Shown: positions 1 to 7,169 of the stretch, piece after piece
How the letters are laid out: every line of letters begins with the position of its first letter
Position numbering within the stretch: position 1 is the first letter of the stretch
Virus record (IMG/VR): IMGVR_UViG_3300010430_000446
Location: 1-23,899 of that record
Length of the DNA stretch: 23,899 nt
Strand: one strand, 5' to 3'
Origin: a virus
Notes under the pieces: model-generated
What the model was told of the DNA's origin: nothing
Database searches by the model: none
The model's input: only the letters and a program-made list of their open reading frames with translations
Translations under genes and position numbers: made by a program

Positions 1-219
1 ATTAACAAATGTGTGATTGATGCAGATAACTGGACTACTGGTTATGGATTGCTCAAGGTGAAGATGGACAGTCATACAAAGCTAACCAACTTCTCACGCC
101 CTAAGAAACGTCCTAAAGCTGTAATGTGCAGTGATGAGGACATTGACAAGCAAGAAGTGGACCTGTTTGATCCACGTACAAGATGGAAGCATCTTGCTTG
201 TATAACACTCTTTAAGTAA
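1..219 (+). CDS. C-terminal end of an unknown protein (5' truncated by window)
   Basis: The frame is open from the first base of the window to a TAA at 217-219. Its true start therefore probably lies upstream. A GTG at position 13 could serve as a start, but nothing supports it. The visible 72 residues are rich in Lys, Arg and Asp, with a short basic stretch (RPKKRPKA) followed by an acidic one (DEDIDKQEVD). I recognise no domain, signal peptide or membrane segment. It lies upstream of and on the same strand as the next small gene, so the two may be co-transcribed. That it is a real gene is inferred from continuous coding and strand agreement. No function can be given. Confidence 0.45.
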   Translation: MNKCVIDADNWTTGYGLLKVKMDSHTKLTNFSRPKKRPKAVMCSDEDIDKQEVDLFDPRTRWKHLACITLFK

Positions 220-245
220 CCCTAAGCTAAACAAGGAAATGCAGA

Positions 246-560
246 ATGGACACCAAAAACAAGTTCACTATAGTTGTGGAATACCATAGTGACCCTACGA
301 AAATGATTGATGACCATGATTCTGAACCTGTGTATTTGACAGAGATCAATGACAGACGATTCAATGACGTATTTGAAGCCATTAAATTTCTAAGTGAATG
401 TACTCAGCCTATCACAAATATTGATGACTTAGTACCTCTGGCAAAGAAACCTAAAGGCTTCAAGTTCGTGTTACCTGAGAACAATATTAAGATCAAACAC
501 CAAGCAAATAATGCACTGGACTCTATATTTGATCTTGATGATGTAATGGATTGGGAGTGA
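246..560 (+). CDS. Small acidic hypothetical protein, 104 aa
   Basis: The protein starts with ATG at 246, 26 nt after the previous stop. AAGG in the leader is only weakly Shine-Dalgarno-like. It is acidic, with a predicted beta strand at the N-terminus (KFTIVVEYH), Asp-rich loops, and an acidic C-terminus (SIFDLDDVMDWE). I see no Cys cluster, signal peptide or transmembrane segment and recognise no family. Acidic tails of this kind occur in small phage DNA-mimic or single-strand-binding accessory proteins, but that comparison is only suggestive. It is the last gene before a 362-nt stretch without a protein gene. Confidence 0.6.
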   Translation: MDTKNKFTIVVEYHSDPTKMIDDHDSEPVYLTEINDRRFNDVFEAIKFLSECTQPITNIDDLVPLAKKPKGFKFVLPENNIKIKHQANNALDSIFDLDDVMDWE

Positions 561-661
561 GTACCGTAGACTCATTCTCTTTTCGATTGTCAGGGTGAAG
601 CAAAACATATATTATGGTTCCAATCTGCAAAGGTAACGACACCTTATCCAGCAACGTCGAA

Positions 662-683
662 AACAGGAGAGAAATCTCCTGTT
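662..683 (+). other. Perfect 9-bp hairpin closed by a GAAA tetraloop
   Basis: AACAGGAGA (662-670) pairs perfectly with TCTCCTGTT (675-683) around a GAAA loop, a GNRA-type tetraloop that is unusually stable in RNA. No T-run follows, so it is not a typical intrinsic terminator. It ends three bases before the 5' strand of the tRNA-like element, so it could be a processing signal or part of a larger folded RNA. The pairing is seen directly; the role is unknown. Confidence 0.6.
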
Positions 684-685
684 AT

Positions 686-801
686 GGGGAGGATGGTGAC
701 GCAACACTTGTGCCATGTAACAGTGATATACACAAATTTCAACTCGTTTGACCTCGATTTTGAATCTGTGTTGTAAGGGAGTTCGATTCTCCCTCTCTCC
801 A
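686..801 (+). tRNA. tRNA-like element with clear T-arm and acceptor stem; anticodon uncertain
   Basis: The 3' half looks like a tRNA. A T-arm GGGAG-TTCGATT-CTCCC (777-793) is followed at once by TCTCTCC (794-800) and A801. TCTCTCC pairs with GGGGAGG at 686-692 using two G-U pairs, or perfectly with GGAGAGA at 666-672, which also lies inside the upstream hairpin. The middle does not fold normally. A weak D-arm-like stem is at 716-732, and CAAAT/GTTTG (733-737 with 746-750) closes an 8-nt loop reading TTCAACTC, which would put CAA (Leu) at the anticodon. The 116-nt span is longer than even class II tRNAs, and no CCA is encoded. It may be a degenerate, interrupted or divergent tRNA, or a tRNA mimic. 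Amino acid identity is not assigned. Confidence 0.35.
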
Positions 802-922
802 CTATGTAAAAGAAGCTATAGGAAATCATGTAGCATAAGAGTATTGAACTCAATGCACTGATATACGTAATGGACTTTACATCTTGACTTTAATTGATTT
901 TTATAAACTTAAATGACTTATC

Positions 923-1429
923 ATGAAATGTGTAGTAACAAAGTGGAACGAGAAAGAAGGAAACACAATGGTTGCCAATGGTTTAATCCGTGTGAATCCT
1001 AACAAACCTGAGTTTGGAAGCCTGATGCTGATGGCAACCGTTGTAACCCTGTCCAATGGATTCCTGAATAAGAGGAATAAAGTTGGATTTGTTGTGGGTG
1101 ACATCGAGGACCTGAAAGCAGTAATTGGTGAGTACAAACTGAAGGAAGGTACAGATTATTCTGTTGCTGTTTCTCCTCACAAAATTGTGACTCTGGAAAG
1201 GCTGGAAAGCGAAACTCCGGAGAATCAGGGTTTTCGTGAGAAGATCAATCCTACCACAGGTGAGATTCTTACCAAGAATGGTGAGACAATCATGTGGAAA
1301 ACTGAGGTTGTTTCTGAGTCCAGCGATGTTGTTGAAACACTGATTCAGCATGATGTTGCAGGTGTACCTGTAGCTGATCCTGCTGTTGAAGAGTTTGAAG
1401 GAGCAGCCAAGACGGATGAGAACAAGTAG
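923..1429 (+). CDS. Hypothetical phage protein with acidic C-terminal tail, 168 aa
   Basis: ATG at 923 follows an A/T-rich leader like those of other genes here. A second ATG at 968 (residue 16), preceded by AAGAAGGAAACACA, is an alternative start giving MVANGLIRVNP. The first two thirds are rich in predicted beta strands (SLMLMATVVTLSNGF, NKVGFVVGDIEDL). The last 25 residues are acidic and probably disordered (DPAVEEFEGAAKTDENK). A compact beta domain with an acidic tail upstream of the polymerase would fit a single-strand-binding or replication accessory protein, but I do not recognise the family and do not assign that function. It is a single-gene unit closed by the terminator at 1465-1494. 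Confidence 0.65.
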   Translation: MKCVVTKWNEKEGNTMVANGLIRVNPNKPEFGSLMLMATVVTLSNGFLNKRNKVGFVVGDIEDLKAVIGEYKLKEGTDYSVAVSPHKIVTLERLESETPENQGFREKINPTTGEILTKNGETIMWKTEVVSESSDVVETLIQHDVAGVPVADPAVEEFEGAAKTDENK

Positions 1430-1464
1430 AAGTAGCATTTCTCTTTGAAATCTATAACTTTGAT

Positions 1465-1494
1465 AGGAGTGTCCTTAATTGGGCACTCCTTTTT
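1465..1494 (+). terminator. Rho-independent terminator
   Basis: AGGAGTGTCC (1465-1474) pairs with GGGCACTCCT (1481-1490) as a 10-bp stem with one G-U pair and a TTAATT loop, followed by a T-run through 1494. It sits 36 nt after the stop of the 923-1429 gene and 20 nt before the polymerase start. It should separate the transcript ending at 1429 from the replication block, or lower read-through into it. Confidence 0.85.
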
Positions 1495-1514
1495 AACCTC
1501 TAAATCAAATACTT

Positions 1515-3410
1515 ATGGAAAAGAAAGTCTATGTGTGGGATCTCGAACAGTTAGAAAACTTTCATTCGGCAGTATTTATGAACAGAGATGACAGAAAAGA
1601 TGTTAGAGTATTTTATATTCATGAGAGCGAAGACCAACGACAAGAACTTTATGATTTTCTACAAAATGAAGTAGCAGGACTGATCGGATTCAATAGTATA
1701 AATTATGATTATCCGTTGATACATTATTTTATTCATTTAATGGATACTTATGAACACGTTGATCCGTTACCAACAGCAAGATTTCTTGAGCAGATGTATT
1801 ATGAGTCTCAACGAATTATTAAAGAAGAATATTCAGCTATACCGCATTGGAAAGTATTGATACCACAGCTTGACTTATTTCGCATACATCACTTCGACAA
1901 TAAAAGCAAGAGGACTTCCTTGAAAGCCGTAGAAATAGCTATTCAATACCCAAACGTTCAGGATATGCCATTCGAGCATGACCATTGGGTAACAAAAGAT
2001 GAGATTCCAAGTATGCTTAACTATAATTACAATGACGTAGATGCAACTCACAAATTCTACTTCAAGAGTGAAGATATGGTCAAGTTACGTCAGATGTTGT
2101 CCAAGACATACAATCTGAATTTACGTAATGCTAATGACCCTAAAATTGGACAAGAGATATTCGGCAGAGAGATAGCACGTAAGAAACAAGTGCATTTCAA
2201 CGCAATAAAAGATATGAGGACTTATAGACGGAGTATTGATCTCGGTAAATGTCTATTACCTTACATAGCTTTTAGCAATAAAGAATTTCAGAGCTTACAC
2301 AAGTTCTTCAAAGAGACTACGATTTATACCACCTATAAACCATTTGAGAAGAGTGTTATTTACAAAGGATTCAAGTATGATTATGGTGTTGGAGGTATTC
2401 ATGGTTGCATAGACTCAGGTATTTATGAGAGTAATGATACTCACATGATTCTTGATATTGATGTAGCAGCATATTATCCAGCTCTTGCTATCAAGAACAA
2501 GTTCTACCCTCAACACCTCGGACGTACATTTATAGAGGTGTATGAGGAGTTATTTGAGACAAGGATGGAAGCCAAGAGGACAGGGAACAAACCTGTCAAT
2601 TCAGGCTTAAAACTTGCCTTAAATGGAGTGTATGGTAAGAGTAATGACCAGTACTCCCTGTTCTATGATCCCATGTACACTATGAAGGTGACTGTTAATG
2701 GTCAGCTCCTACTCACCATGTTAGCTGAGTGGATGGTGGATGAGATCAAAGACATCACTATGATTCAGGCAAATACTGATGGTATTACAGTTAAGATACC
2801 ACGATCTGAATATGATGCAGTCATGCGTATCTGTAGTGATTGGGAGATCAGGACAGGTATGATACTTGAGTATGGAGAATATAAGAAGATGATTATCAGA
2901 GATGTAAATAATTATTTAGCACAAACTACCGATGGATACGTTAAACCTAAAGGATGTTTTGAGATAATTCCCATGCAGAATGGAGCAGTTGCATATAATA
3001 AGAACTGGTCAATGCGTGTGGTTCCGAAAGCAATTCATGCACATTATCTTGAAGGAATACCTATTGCAGATTTCATTCATAAACACGACAATATTTATGA
3101 CTTCGGAATTGGATTTAGAGCGAGAAAGGATTGGAACATTGTCCATACTCATATTGAAGGTAACGTTAAAAGGGAAGACGTACAACAGCGTACAATTAGG
3201 TATTATGTATCCTCCACAGGTGGTTCGCTCACAAAGCGAAACAAGACTGATCATAGAATGATTTCTCTTGAATCTGGACGTGCCATAACGATCTTCAACA
3301 GAGCGTACACTGGTCCTATGGAACAATTTAACATAGACTACAATTATTATATTAAGGAAGCAAACAAGATCAAATATGCTGTCAATGATGGTCAGCAGAA
3401 ATTATTTTAA
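1515..3410 (+). CDS. Family B DNA polymerase with 3'-5' exonuclease, compact 631-aa form
   Basis: This is the replicative DNA polymerase. The N-terminal exonuclease domain carries ExoI (D9-L-E11), ExoII (N60...Y64-D65) and ExoIII (Y170/Y172 with D174/D176). The polymerase domain carries motif A (D314-I-D316...YYP, residues 314-322), motif B (K366xxxN370xxYG) and motif C (N420-T-D422-G). NTDG replaces the usual DTDS, but the second, metal-binding Asp is kept. About 44 residues separate motifs A and B, so the fingers are very short. The insertions used by protein-primed enzymes (TPR1/TPR2) appear absent. With a primase and DnaB-like helicase downstream, RNA priming is the likely mode. ATG 1515 is the only sensible start. 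It opens the replication block just after the terminator. Confidence 0.93.
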   Translation: MEKKVYVWDLEQLENFHSAVFMNRDDRKDVRVFYIHESEDQRQELYDFLQNEVAGLIGFNSINYDYPLIHYFIHLMDTYEHVDPLPTARFLEQMYYESQRIIKEEYSAIPHWKVLIPQLDLFRIHHFDNKSKRTSLKAVEIAIQYPNVQDMPFEHDHWVTKDEIPSMLNYNYNDVDATHKFYFKSEDMVKLRQMLSKTYNLNLRNANDPKIGQEIFGREIARKKQVHFNAIKDMRTYRRSIDLGKCLLPYIAFSNKEFQSLHKFFKETTIYTTYKPFEKSVIYKGFKYDYGVGGIHGCIDSGIYESNDTHMILDIDVAAYYPALAIKNKFYPQHLGRTFIEVYEELFETRMEAKRTGNKPVNSGLKLALNGVYGKSNDQYSLFYDPMYTMKVTVNGQLLLTMLAEWMVDEIKDITMIQANTDGITVKIPRSEYDAVMRICSDWEIRTGMILEYGEYKKMIIRDVNNYLAQTTDGYVKPKGCFEIIPMQNGAVAYNKNWSMRVVPKAIHAHYLEGIPIADFIHKHDNIYDFGIGFRARKDWNIVHTHIEGNVKREDVQQRTIRYYVSSTGGSLTKRNKTDHRMISLESGRAITIFNRAYTGPMEQFNIDYNYYIKEANKIKYAVNDGQQKLF

Positions 3411-3431
3411 TGAAACCAAAAACAGATAATA

Positions 3432-4760
3432 ATGGTGAATGAATTGAAAGACAAGCTCCAAAACGAAGCGTTAAGGGCATTTGTCGCTGCTGGTAGTAGA
3501 GGTACGTTATGCCTTGAAACTGGTACAGGTAAGAGTAGAGCAGCAACACTGTTCACTCGAAATCAGGATGATGTAACAAGAGTTCTGATAACTTCTCCAA
3601 GAACAAATCTCAAGAAGAACTGGTATGATGAACTGGTTAAGTGGGGATTTGAACCGTGGAGAGATGGTGTATGGACGATTGATTTCGATGGTGAGAGACC
3701 TTCAAGGACTCTACACATTGATATTGAGAATATCCAAACAGCTTACAAGTGGATGGGTCGTAAATATGATCTGATTATACTTGATGAGGTGCATACCATA
3801 ATGACTCCGGAGTATTGTAAGTTGCTTGAGAACAATGAATCTAAATATGTTCTCGGATTAACCGCAACTCATGATATTACTGATGAAAATGACAAGAAAT
3901 ACTATTATGACAAATACTGTCCGATAGTATATGAGTACTACAATTCCGCAGAAGATGGTCTGATTAATAAAACCAGATTTTTCATTGTGAATCATGATCT
4001 CTCCGACAATGATAGGATCGTTGTCAAGATCAGAGGGAAACAGTATGAGAGAGGTGAGCTTGAATATTATGTGTATTTGACTGAGCGTATGAAGCATGGT
4101 CAGAATCTCATGTTAGCTCAAGGCTCTCAGGATTGGTTCAGAGATGCTGCTGCATGGTTTTGGAAAGGTCAAGGGACAACTCAGCAAAAAGGTGCTGCTG
4201 CTGTGTACATGAACGCTATCAAGGCAAGGAAGAATTTTCTTCTGAACCTACCCTCAACAGGGAGAATAGCTAAACGTATTAGTGGTGGTATCAGAGCAGA
4301 ATTTCCCAAAGCCAAAGTACTCGTATTCTCTGAGCTTACAGCACAGGCTGATAAAATCAGTAAACATACCGTTCATTCCAAGAACTCTAATAAAGTAAAT
4401 GCTCTGCTTATAGAGGATTTTAACAATGGAAGAGTCAGGGAACTCGGTAGCTGTAACTCACTTACGCTTGGATTGAACCTTGTTGGTGCAACTCATGCGG
4501 TGATGGAATCATACATTGGTTCCGCAACTAAATCAAAACAGAAGAAAGGTAGACTTGATCGACTTGCTGCTGATGAACACGCTGATATGTGGATGATCAG
4601 AGTACCTGGTACTCAGAGTGATAAGTGGTTCAAGAAAATGACCAACAAGTTTGATTTGGATGAAGCAGTTTATTTAAATAGTGATTTTATTTTACGTGAT
4701 GACTTCGACTACAGAAAGTCAGAAATCAAAACAAAAATCGCAACCACTAACCCTGAATAG
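3432..4760 (+). CDS. Superfamily 2 DEAD/DEAH-type helicase, 442 aa
   Basis: This is an ATP-driven DNA (or RNA) helicase or translocase. Visible motifs in order are Walker A E29-TGTGK34-S, motif Ia-like RVLITSPRTN near residue 50, motif II D118-E-V-H121, motif III-like LTAT, and motif VI Q370-KKG-R374-LD-R377 after the motif V region TLGLNLVGA. These match the two RecA-like lobes of SF2 enzymes of the UvsW/RecG/Snf2 type, which in phages remodel forks and recombination intermediates. The 22-nt leader after the polymerase gene suggests co-transcription. The C-terminal end overlaps another open frame (4681-4878), discussed separately as a possible frameshift extension. The helicase stop TAG is followed directly by TAA, so simple read-through is excluded. 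Confidence 0.92.
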   Translation: MVNELKDKLQNEALRAFVAAGSRGTLCLETGTGKSRAATLFTRNQDDVTRVLITSPRTNLKKNWYDELVKWGFEPWRDGVWTIDFDGERPSRTLHIDIENIQTAYKWMGRKYDLIILDEVHTIMTPEYCKLLENNESKYVLGLTATHDITDENDKKYYYDKYCPIVYEYYNSAEDGLINKTRFFIVNHDLSDNDRIVVKIRGKQYERGELEYYVYLTERMKHGQNLMLAQGSQDWFRDAAAWFWKGQGTTQQKGAAAVYMNAIKARKNFLLNLPSTGRIAKRISGGIRAEFPKAKVLVFSELTAQADKISKHTVHSKNSNKVNALLIEDFNNGRVRELGSCNSLTLGLNLVGATHAVMESYIGSATKSKQKKGRLDRLAADEHADMWMIRVPGTQSDKWFKKMTNKFDLDEAVYLNSDFILRDDFDYRKSEIKTKIATTNPE

Positions 4761-4878
4761 TAATCCTGACGACAGGATTGCAACAGAGATTGCCGAGGGA
4801 ACTATGTCCCTCGGTGATCTTTTAGCTTTAGAAGAAGAGGATATGCGATTGCAGTATAAACACCTAAATATCCGTTAA
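4681..4878 (+). CDS. Small ORF in the +1 frame after the helicase: separate gene or frameshifted helicase tail
   Basis: The frame is open from a GTG at 4681, inside the helicase gene, to TAA at 4876-4878. The next gene starts 3 bases later. The part beyond the helicase stop reads NPDDRIATEIAEGT, then an acidic helix-like stretch (SLGDLLALEEEDMRLQ). That composition looks like real protein, and the 118-nt gap it fills would be unusual in a window this tightly packed. It could be an independent small gene starting at GTG 4681 or ATG 4804, the product of +1 frameshifting that extends the helicase by about 40 residues, or the result of a sequence error. I recognise no family. Confidence 0.4.
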   Translation: MILFYVMTSTTESQKSKQKSQPLTLNSNPDDRIATEIAEGTMSLGDLLALEEEDMRLQYKHLNIR

Positions 4879-4880
4879 TT

Positions 4881-5495
4881 ATGATTGATCAGAGATACCT
4901 GACAATTTATGAACAGTATCGACCTCACATGACTTTTGTGGAGTTTATACTACTCATTCTTGTTTATGAGGAAAAGTTTGACTTTCTCAGGATCGCTCAT
5001 GATGACAACTTCATGGAGTTTACTCACTCTATTAAACGGTTAGAAATAAGTGGACTTGTGAAATGGCATGGAGAGAATCCTGAAGAGATCACACTTAGAA
5101 AAACTGGTGAAGAATTATTTAAGAAGCACGTTGGAACGAAGAAAAAAGTAACCACAGCAAAAGAGGTAGGAGAATGGGTTGAATCATGGAGAGAATTATT
5201 CCCCAAAGGTATCAACTCAGGAGGCTATAGATACCGTGGAGATAAGGCTGAAGTTATCAAGAAAATGATTAAATTTGTAAATACTCACGACTATACCATA
5301 GAGCAGATATTCCAAGCTACAAAAGACTACGTAGAGAGATTTTCCCTGAAAGGATACGCATATATGCAACTGGCACATTACTTTATCGAAAAGAAAGGTG
5401 TAGGCTCAACTCTGAGTGCAGAGTGCGAAGGATTAGCCGAAAAATCGTCTAACACTAAAGAAGAAGGGAAAGATTATGGTAGATCAATCATCTAA
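4881..5495 (+). CDS. Unknown replication-region protein, 204 aa (possible helicase loader or accessory)
   Basis: ATG at 4881 follows ACACCTAAATATCCGTTAATT. The first 80 residues are helical and end in a pattern reminiscent of a winged helix (HSIKRLEISGLVKWHG then EITLRKTGEELF). A linker with lysines follows, then a second helical part with SWRELFPKG, GYRYRGDKAEVIKKM and KDYVERF motifs, and a polar tail. Its stop overlaps the DnaB-like helicase start by 20 nt, so translation is probably coupled. A protein directly ahead of a DnaB-type helicase is a good candidate for a helicase loader or replication initiator. That is positional inference, because no diagnostic motif is visible. No signal peptide is seen. 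Confidence 0.75.
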   Translation: MIDQRYLTIYEQYRPHMTFVEFILLILVYEEKFDFLRIAHDDNFMEFTHSIKRLEISGLVKWHGENPEEITLRKTGEELFKKHVGTKKKVTTAKEVGEWVESWRELFPKGINSGGYRYRGDKAEVIKKMIKFVNTHDYTIEQIFQATKDYVERFSLKGYAYMQLAHYFIEKKGVGSTLSAECEGLAEKSSNTKEEGKDYGRSII

Positions 5496-6429
5496 GTTAT
5501 TACCCATGTTATCCCTTGAGGATGCAGCACGTAAAGAATTACGCTATATCAGGGGTAGGATGGACAATAAGATTAAATCCCTCAAAACACCGTGGAAGAA
5601 GTTCGATAAAGCAGGAATGAACGGTATTGAATGGGGAAGTATTATCACTATCGCAGGTATGTCCGGTAGTGGTAAAACAGCAATTCTTAATGAGCTTGAG
5701 AGTGGATTGTTTGCTCTTAATCCTAATGAGAAATTTGCGGTGCTGTCGTTTAACTTCGAGATGATGGCACGTAGGCTTGTTGGAAGAAAGATTTCTAAGA
5801 AGCTGAAAATGACTACAACACAGATTTATAACGCTGATACCGAAGACCCAACTAAAAACATTAGAGAAGATACTTACGAGAGAGCAGTTAATTATGTATT
5901 AGATATTAAGGATATGCCACTATGGTATGTTGATATTCCCGGAACCGTACAAGAAATTAAGAACACAATCGAATATTTCGCTATGGGAATGGAGTGCAAC
6001 ATAGATCGTGGAGTCCTTGTTACCCTTGATCATTCAATATTAGTTAAGAAGTTTGGAGAACAGAATCAAAATCAGGTTCTCTACGAATTAGCTGCTATGT
6101 TTAATGAACTCAAGAAAAAAATTAAAGCATCGTTTGTCATTGTGAGTCAGTTAAATAGAGGAATTGAAGCTGTAGAAAGAATACAGAACAAGAATCTACA
6201 CTACCCACAAAAAAGTGATGTTTTTGGAGCTGATGCGCTCTATCAGTATTCTGATATTTTTATGATCTCGCATCGTCCGGAATTATTGAACCTCAGAGCG
6301 TATGGTCCAACTGATCTTCCTGTAAATGGAATTATATATTTCCACTTCATTAAGACCAGAGAAACTGAACCCTTCATCGCTAAAATGAGAAATAATCTAA
6401 AGTATAATCAGGTCTTAGACTATGATTAG
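5476..6429 (+). CDS. DnaB-like replicative helicase (RecA-fold ATPase domain), 317 aa
   Basis: The protein matches the C-terminal ATPase domain of DnaB-family helicases. Walker A is G61-MSGSG-K67-T68. A conserved-acid motif like that of DnaB motif H1a follows (LSFNFEMM). Walker B is the hydrophobic strand ending in D185-H-S. Motif H3 is S224-QLNR-G. The H4-like stretch DVFGADALYQYSD is followed by a basic C-terminal part. It lacks the usual N-terminal primase-interaction domain, so it is shorter than full DnaB (about 450-500 aa). It should assemble as a hexamer and unwind the fork. Start ATG 5476 overlaps the upstream gene; M11 (5506) is a less likely alternative. A RecA-like recombinase is a weaker alternative given the H3/H4 pattern. 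Confidence 0.85.
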   Translation: MVDQSSKLLPMLSLEDAARKELRYIRGRMDNKIKSLKTPWKKFDKAGMNGIEWGSIITIAGMSGSGKTAILNELESGLFALNPNEKFAVLSFNFEMMARRLVGRKISKKLKMTTTQIYNADTEDPTKNIREDTYERAVNYVLDIKDMPLWYVDIPGTVQEIKNTIEYFAMGMECNIDRGVLVTLDHSILVKKFGEQNQNQVLYELAAMFNELKKKIKASFVIVSQLNRGIEAVERIQNKNLHYPQKSDVFGADALYQYSDIFMISHRPELLNLRAYGPTDLPVNGIIYFHFIKTRETEPFIAKMRNNLKYNQVLDYD

Positions 6430-6453
6430 AGTTAAACCTTTAAAATAGAATTA

Positions 6454-7134
6454 ATGAGCGAAATTATTGCAGTGGTCGGACAGACCGGAACAGGTAAATC
6501 TACTTCAGTAGAGTCACTGGATGCAAAGGAAACGGTTATCATCGGTATTATTGAGAAACCACTTCCTTTCCGTGGCTGGAAGCAGAAGTACACGTCCGGT
6601 ATTCAACAAGGCGGTAATTTCTTAGTGAGTCATGATTCAGCTCAAATCGTGAAGGTTTTGAATTATATCAGTGAGAATCGTCAAGAGATCAAGCAGATTG
6701 TTATTGACGATTTCCAGTATATCATGTCTACTGAGTTTATGAACAGAGCACAAGAAACTGGATGGCAGAAGTTTACCGATATTGCAAAGCACGTTTGGGA
6801 TGTGATCAATGCAGCTAAAGGTCTTAGAGAAGACCTGAAAGTTGTATTTCTAACTCATGATGAAATCATCACTGAGAATTTCCAGCCGAAGAGAAAGATT
6901 AAGACAATCGGAAAATTGCTCGATGATAAAGTTACACTCGAAGGATTATTTACAGTTGTACTTTTTACAGATGTTCAGAAAAATAAGGAGAAAAACGGAT
7001 TAGAATACACATTTATTACTCAAAACGATGGAACGACTACAGCGAAATCTCCGAGAGGAATGTTCGCTACCTTCAATATCCCAAACGATCTTGGTAAAGT
7101 GATTACTGAGATCAATGCGTATTACGAAGGATAA
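6454..7134 (+). CDS. Sak4-like P-loop ATPase (AAA_24 type), recombination/annealing factor, 226 aa
   Basis: A short RecA-like ATPase. Walker A is G9-QTGTG-K15-S-T near the extreme N-terminus, and Walker B is the strand ending in D85-D86-FQYI. A sensor-like strand ends VVFLTHDE, and a later strand carries LFTVVLFTD. Size and motif placement match phage Sak4/AAA_24 proteins, which bind single-stranded DNA and assist annealing together with an SSB. The SSB-like gene follows immediately, a common pairing. The ATG is preceded by AAACCTTTAAAATAGAATTA, one of the recurring A-rich leaders. The family is recognised by pattern; a generic phage DNA-packaging or RecA-type role cannot be fully excluded. 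Confidence 0.82.
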   Translation: MSEIIAVVGQTGTGKSTSVESLDAKETVIIGIIEKPLPFRGWKQKYTSGIQQGGNFLVSHDSAQIVKVLNYISENRQEIKQIVIDDFQYIMSTEFMNRAQETGWQKFTDIAKHVWDVINAAKGLREDLKVVFLTHDEIITENFQPKRKIKTIGKLLDDKVTLEGLFTVVLFTDVQKNKEKNGLEYTFITQNDGTTTAKSPRGMFATFNIPNDLGKVITEINAYYEG

Positions 7135-7169
7135 ACCTTATTTTTAACCATATAAAAACGTAAATTACT

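Larger units (their letters stand above)
561..922. other. 362-nt non-coding stretch with structured RNA signals
   Basis: No protein gene on either strand is convincing here. The stretch holds a small stem AAGGT/ACCTT (630-634 with 641-645), a 9-bp hairpin with a GAAA loop (662-683), and a tRNA-like element ending near 801. After that comes about 120 nt of A/T-rich DNA leading to the start at 923. I looked for a promoter before 923. TTGACT at 884-889 is followed by TATAAA at 902-907, but the 12-nt spacing is too short for a normal sigma-70 promoter, so none is called. Confidence 0.6.

Noticed and set aside
686-801. Considered tmRNA or a tRNA split by a group I intron
   Set aside because: No tag-peptide reading frame, much too short for tmRNA, and no recognisable group I core (P3-P7 pairings) between the arms.
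644-853. Minus-strand ORF of 69 aa containing ERGRIELP
   Set aside because: Peptides of the GRIELP type are classic false ORFs made by reading the antisense of a tRNA T-arm. It was used instead as support for the tRNA-like element.
884-907. TTGACT...TATAAA as a sigma-70 promoter before 923
   Set aside because: Spacing is 12 nt, well below the 16-18 nt needed, and the region is A/T-rich enough to give such matches by chance.
983-1438. Minus-strand ORF of 151 aa opposite the 923-1429 gene
   Set aside because: No recognisable motif and a Cys/Asn/Ile-rich composition typical of a shadow frame; the + strand gene has its own leader and terminator.
3432-4878. Stop-codon read-through joining the helicase to the small ORF
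   Set aside because: The TAG is followed in frame by TAA, and the small ORF is in a different frame, so read-through or TAG recoding cannot join them.
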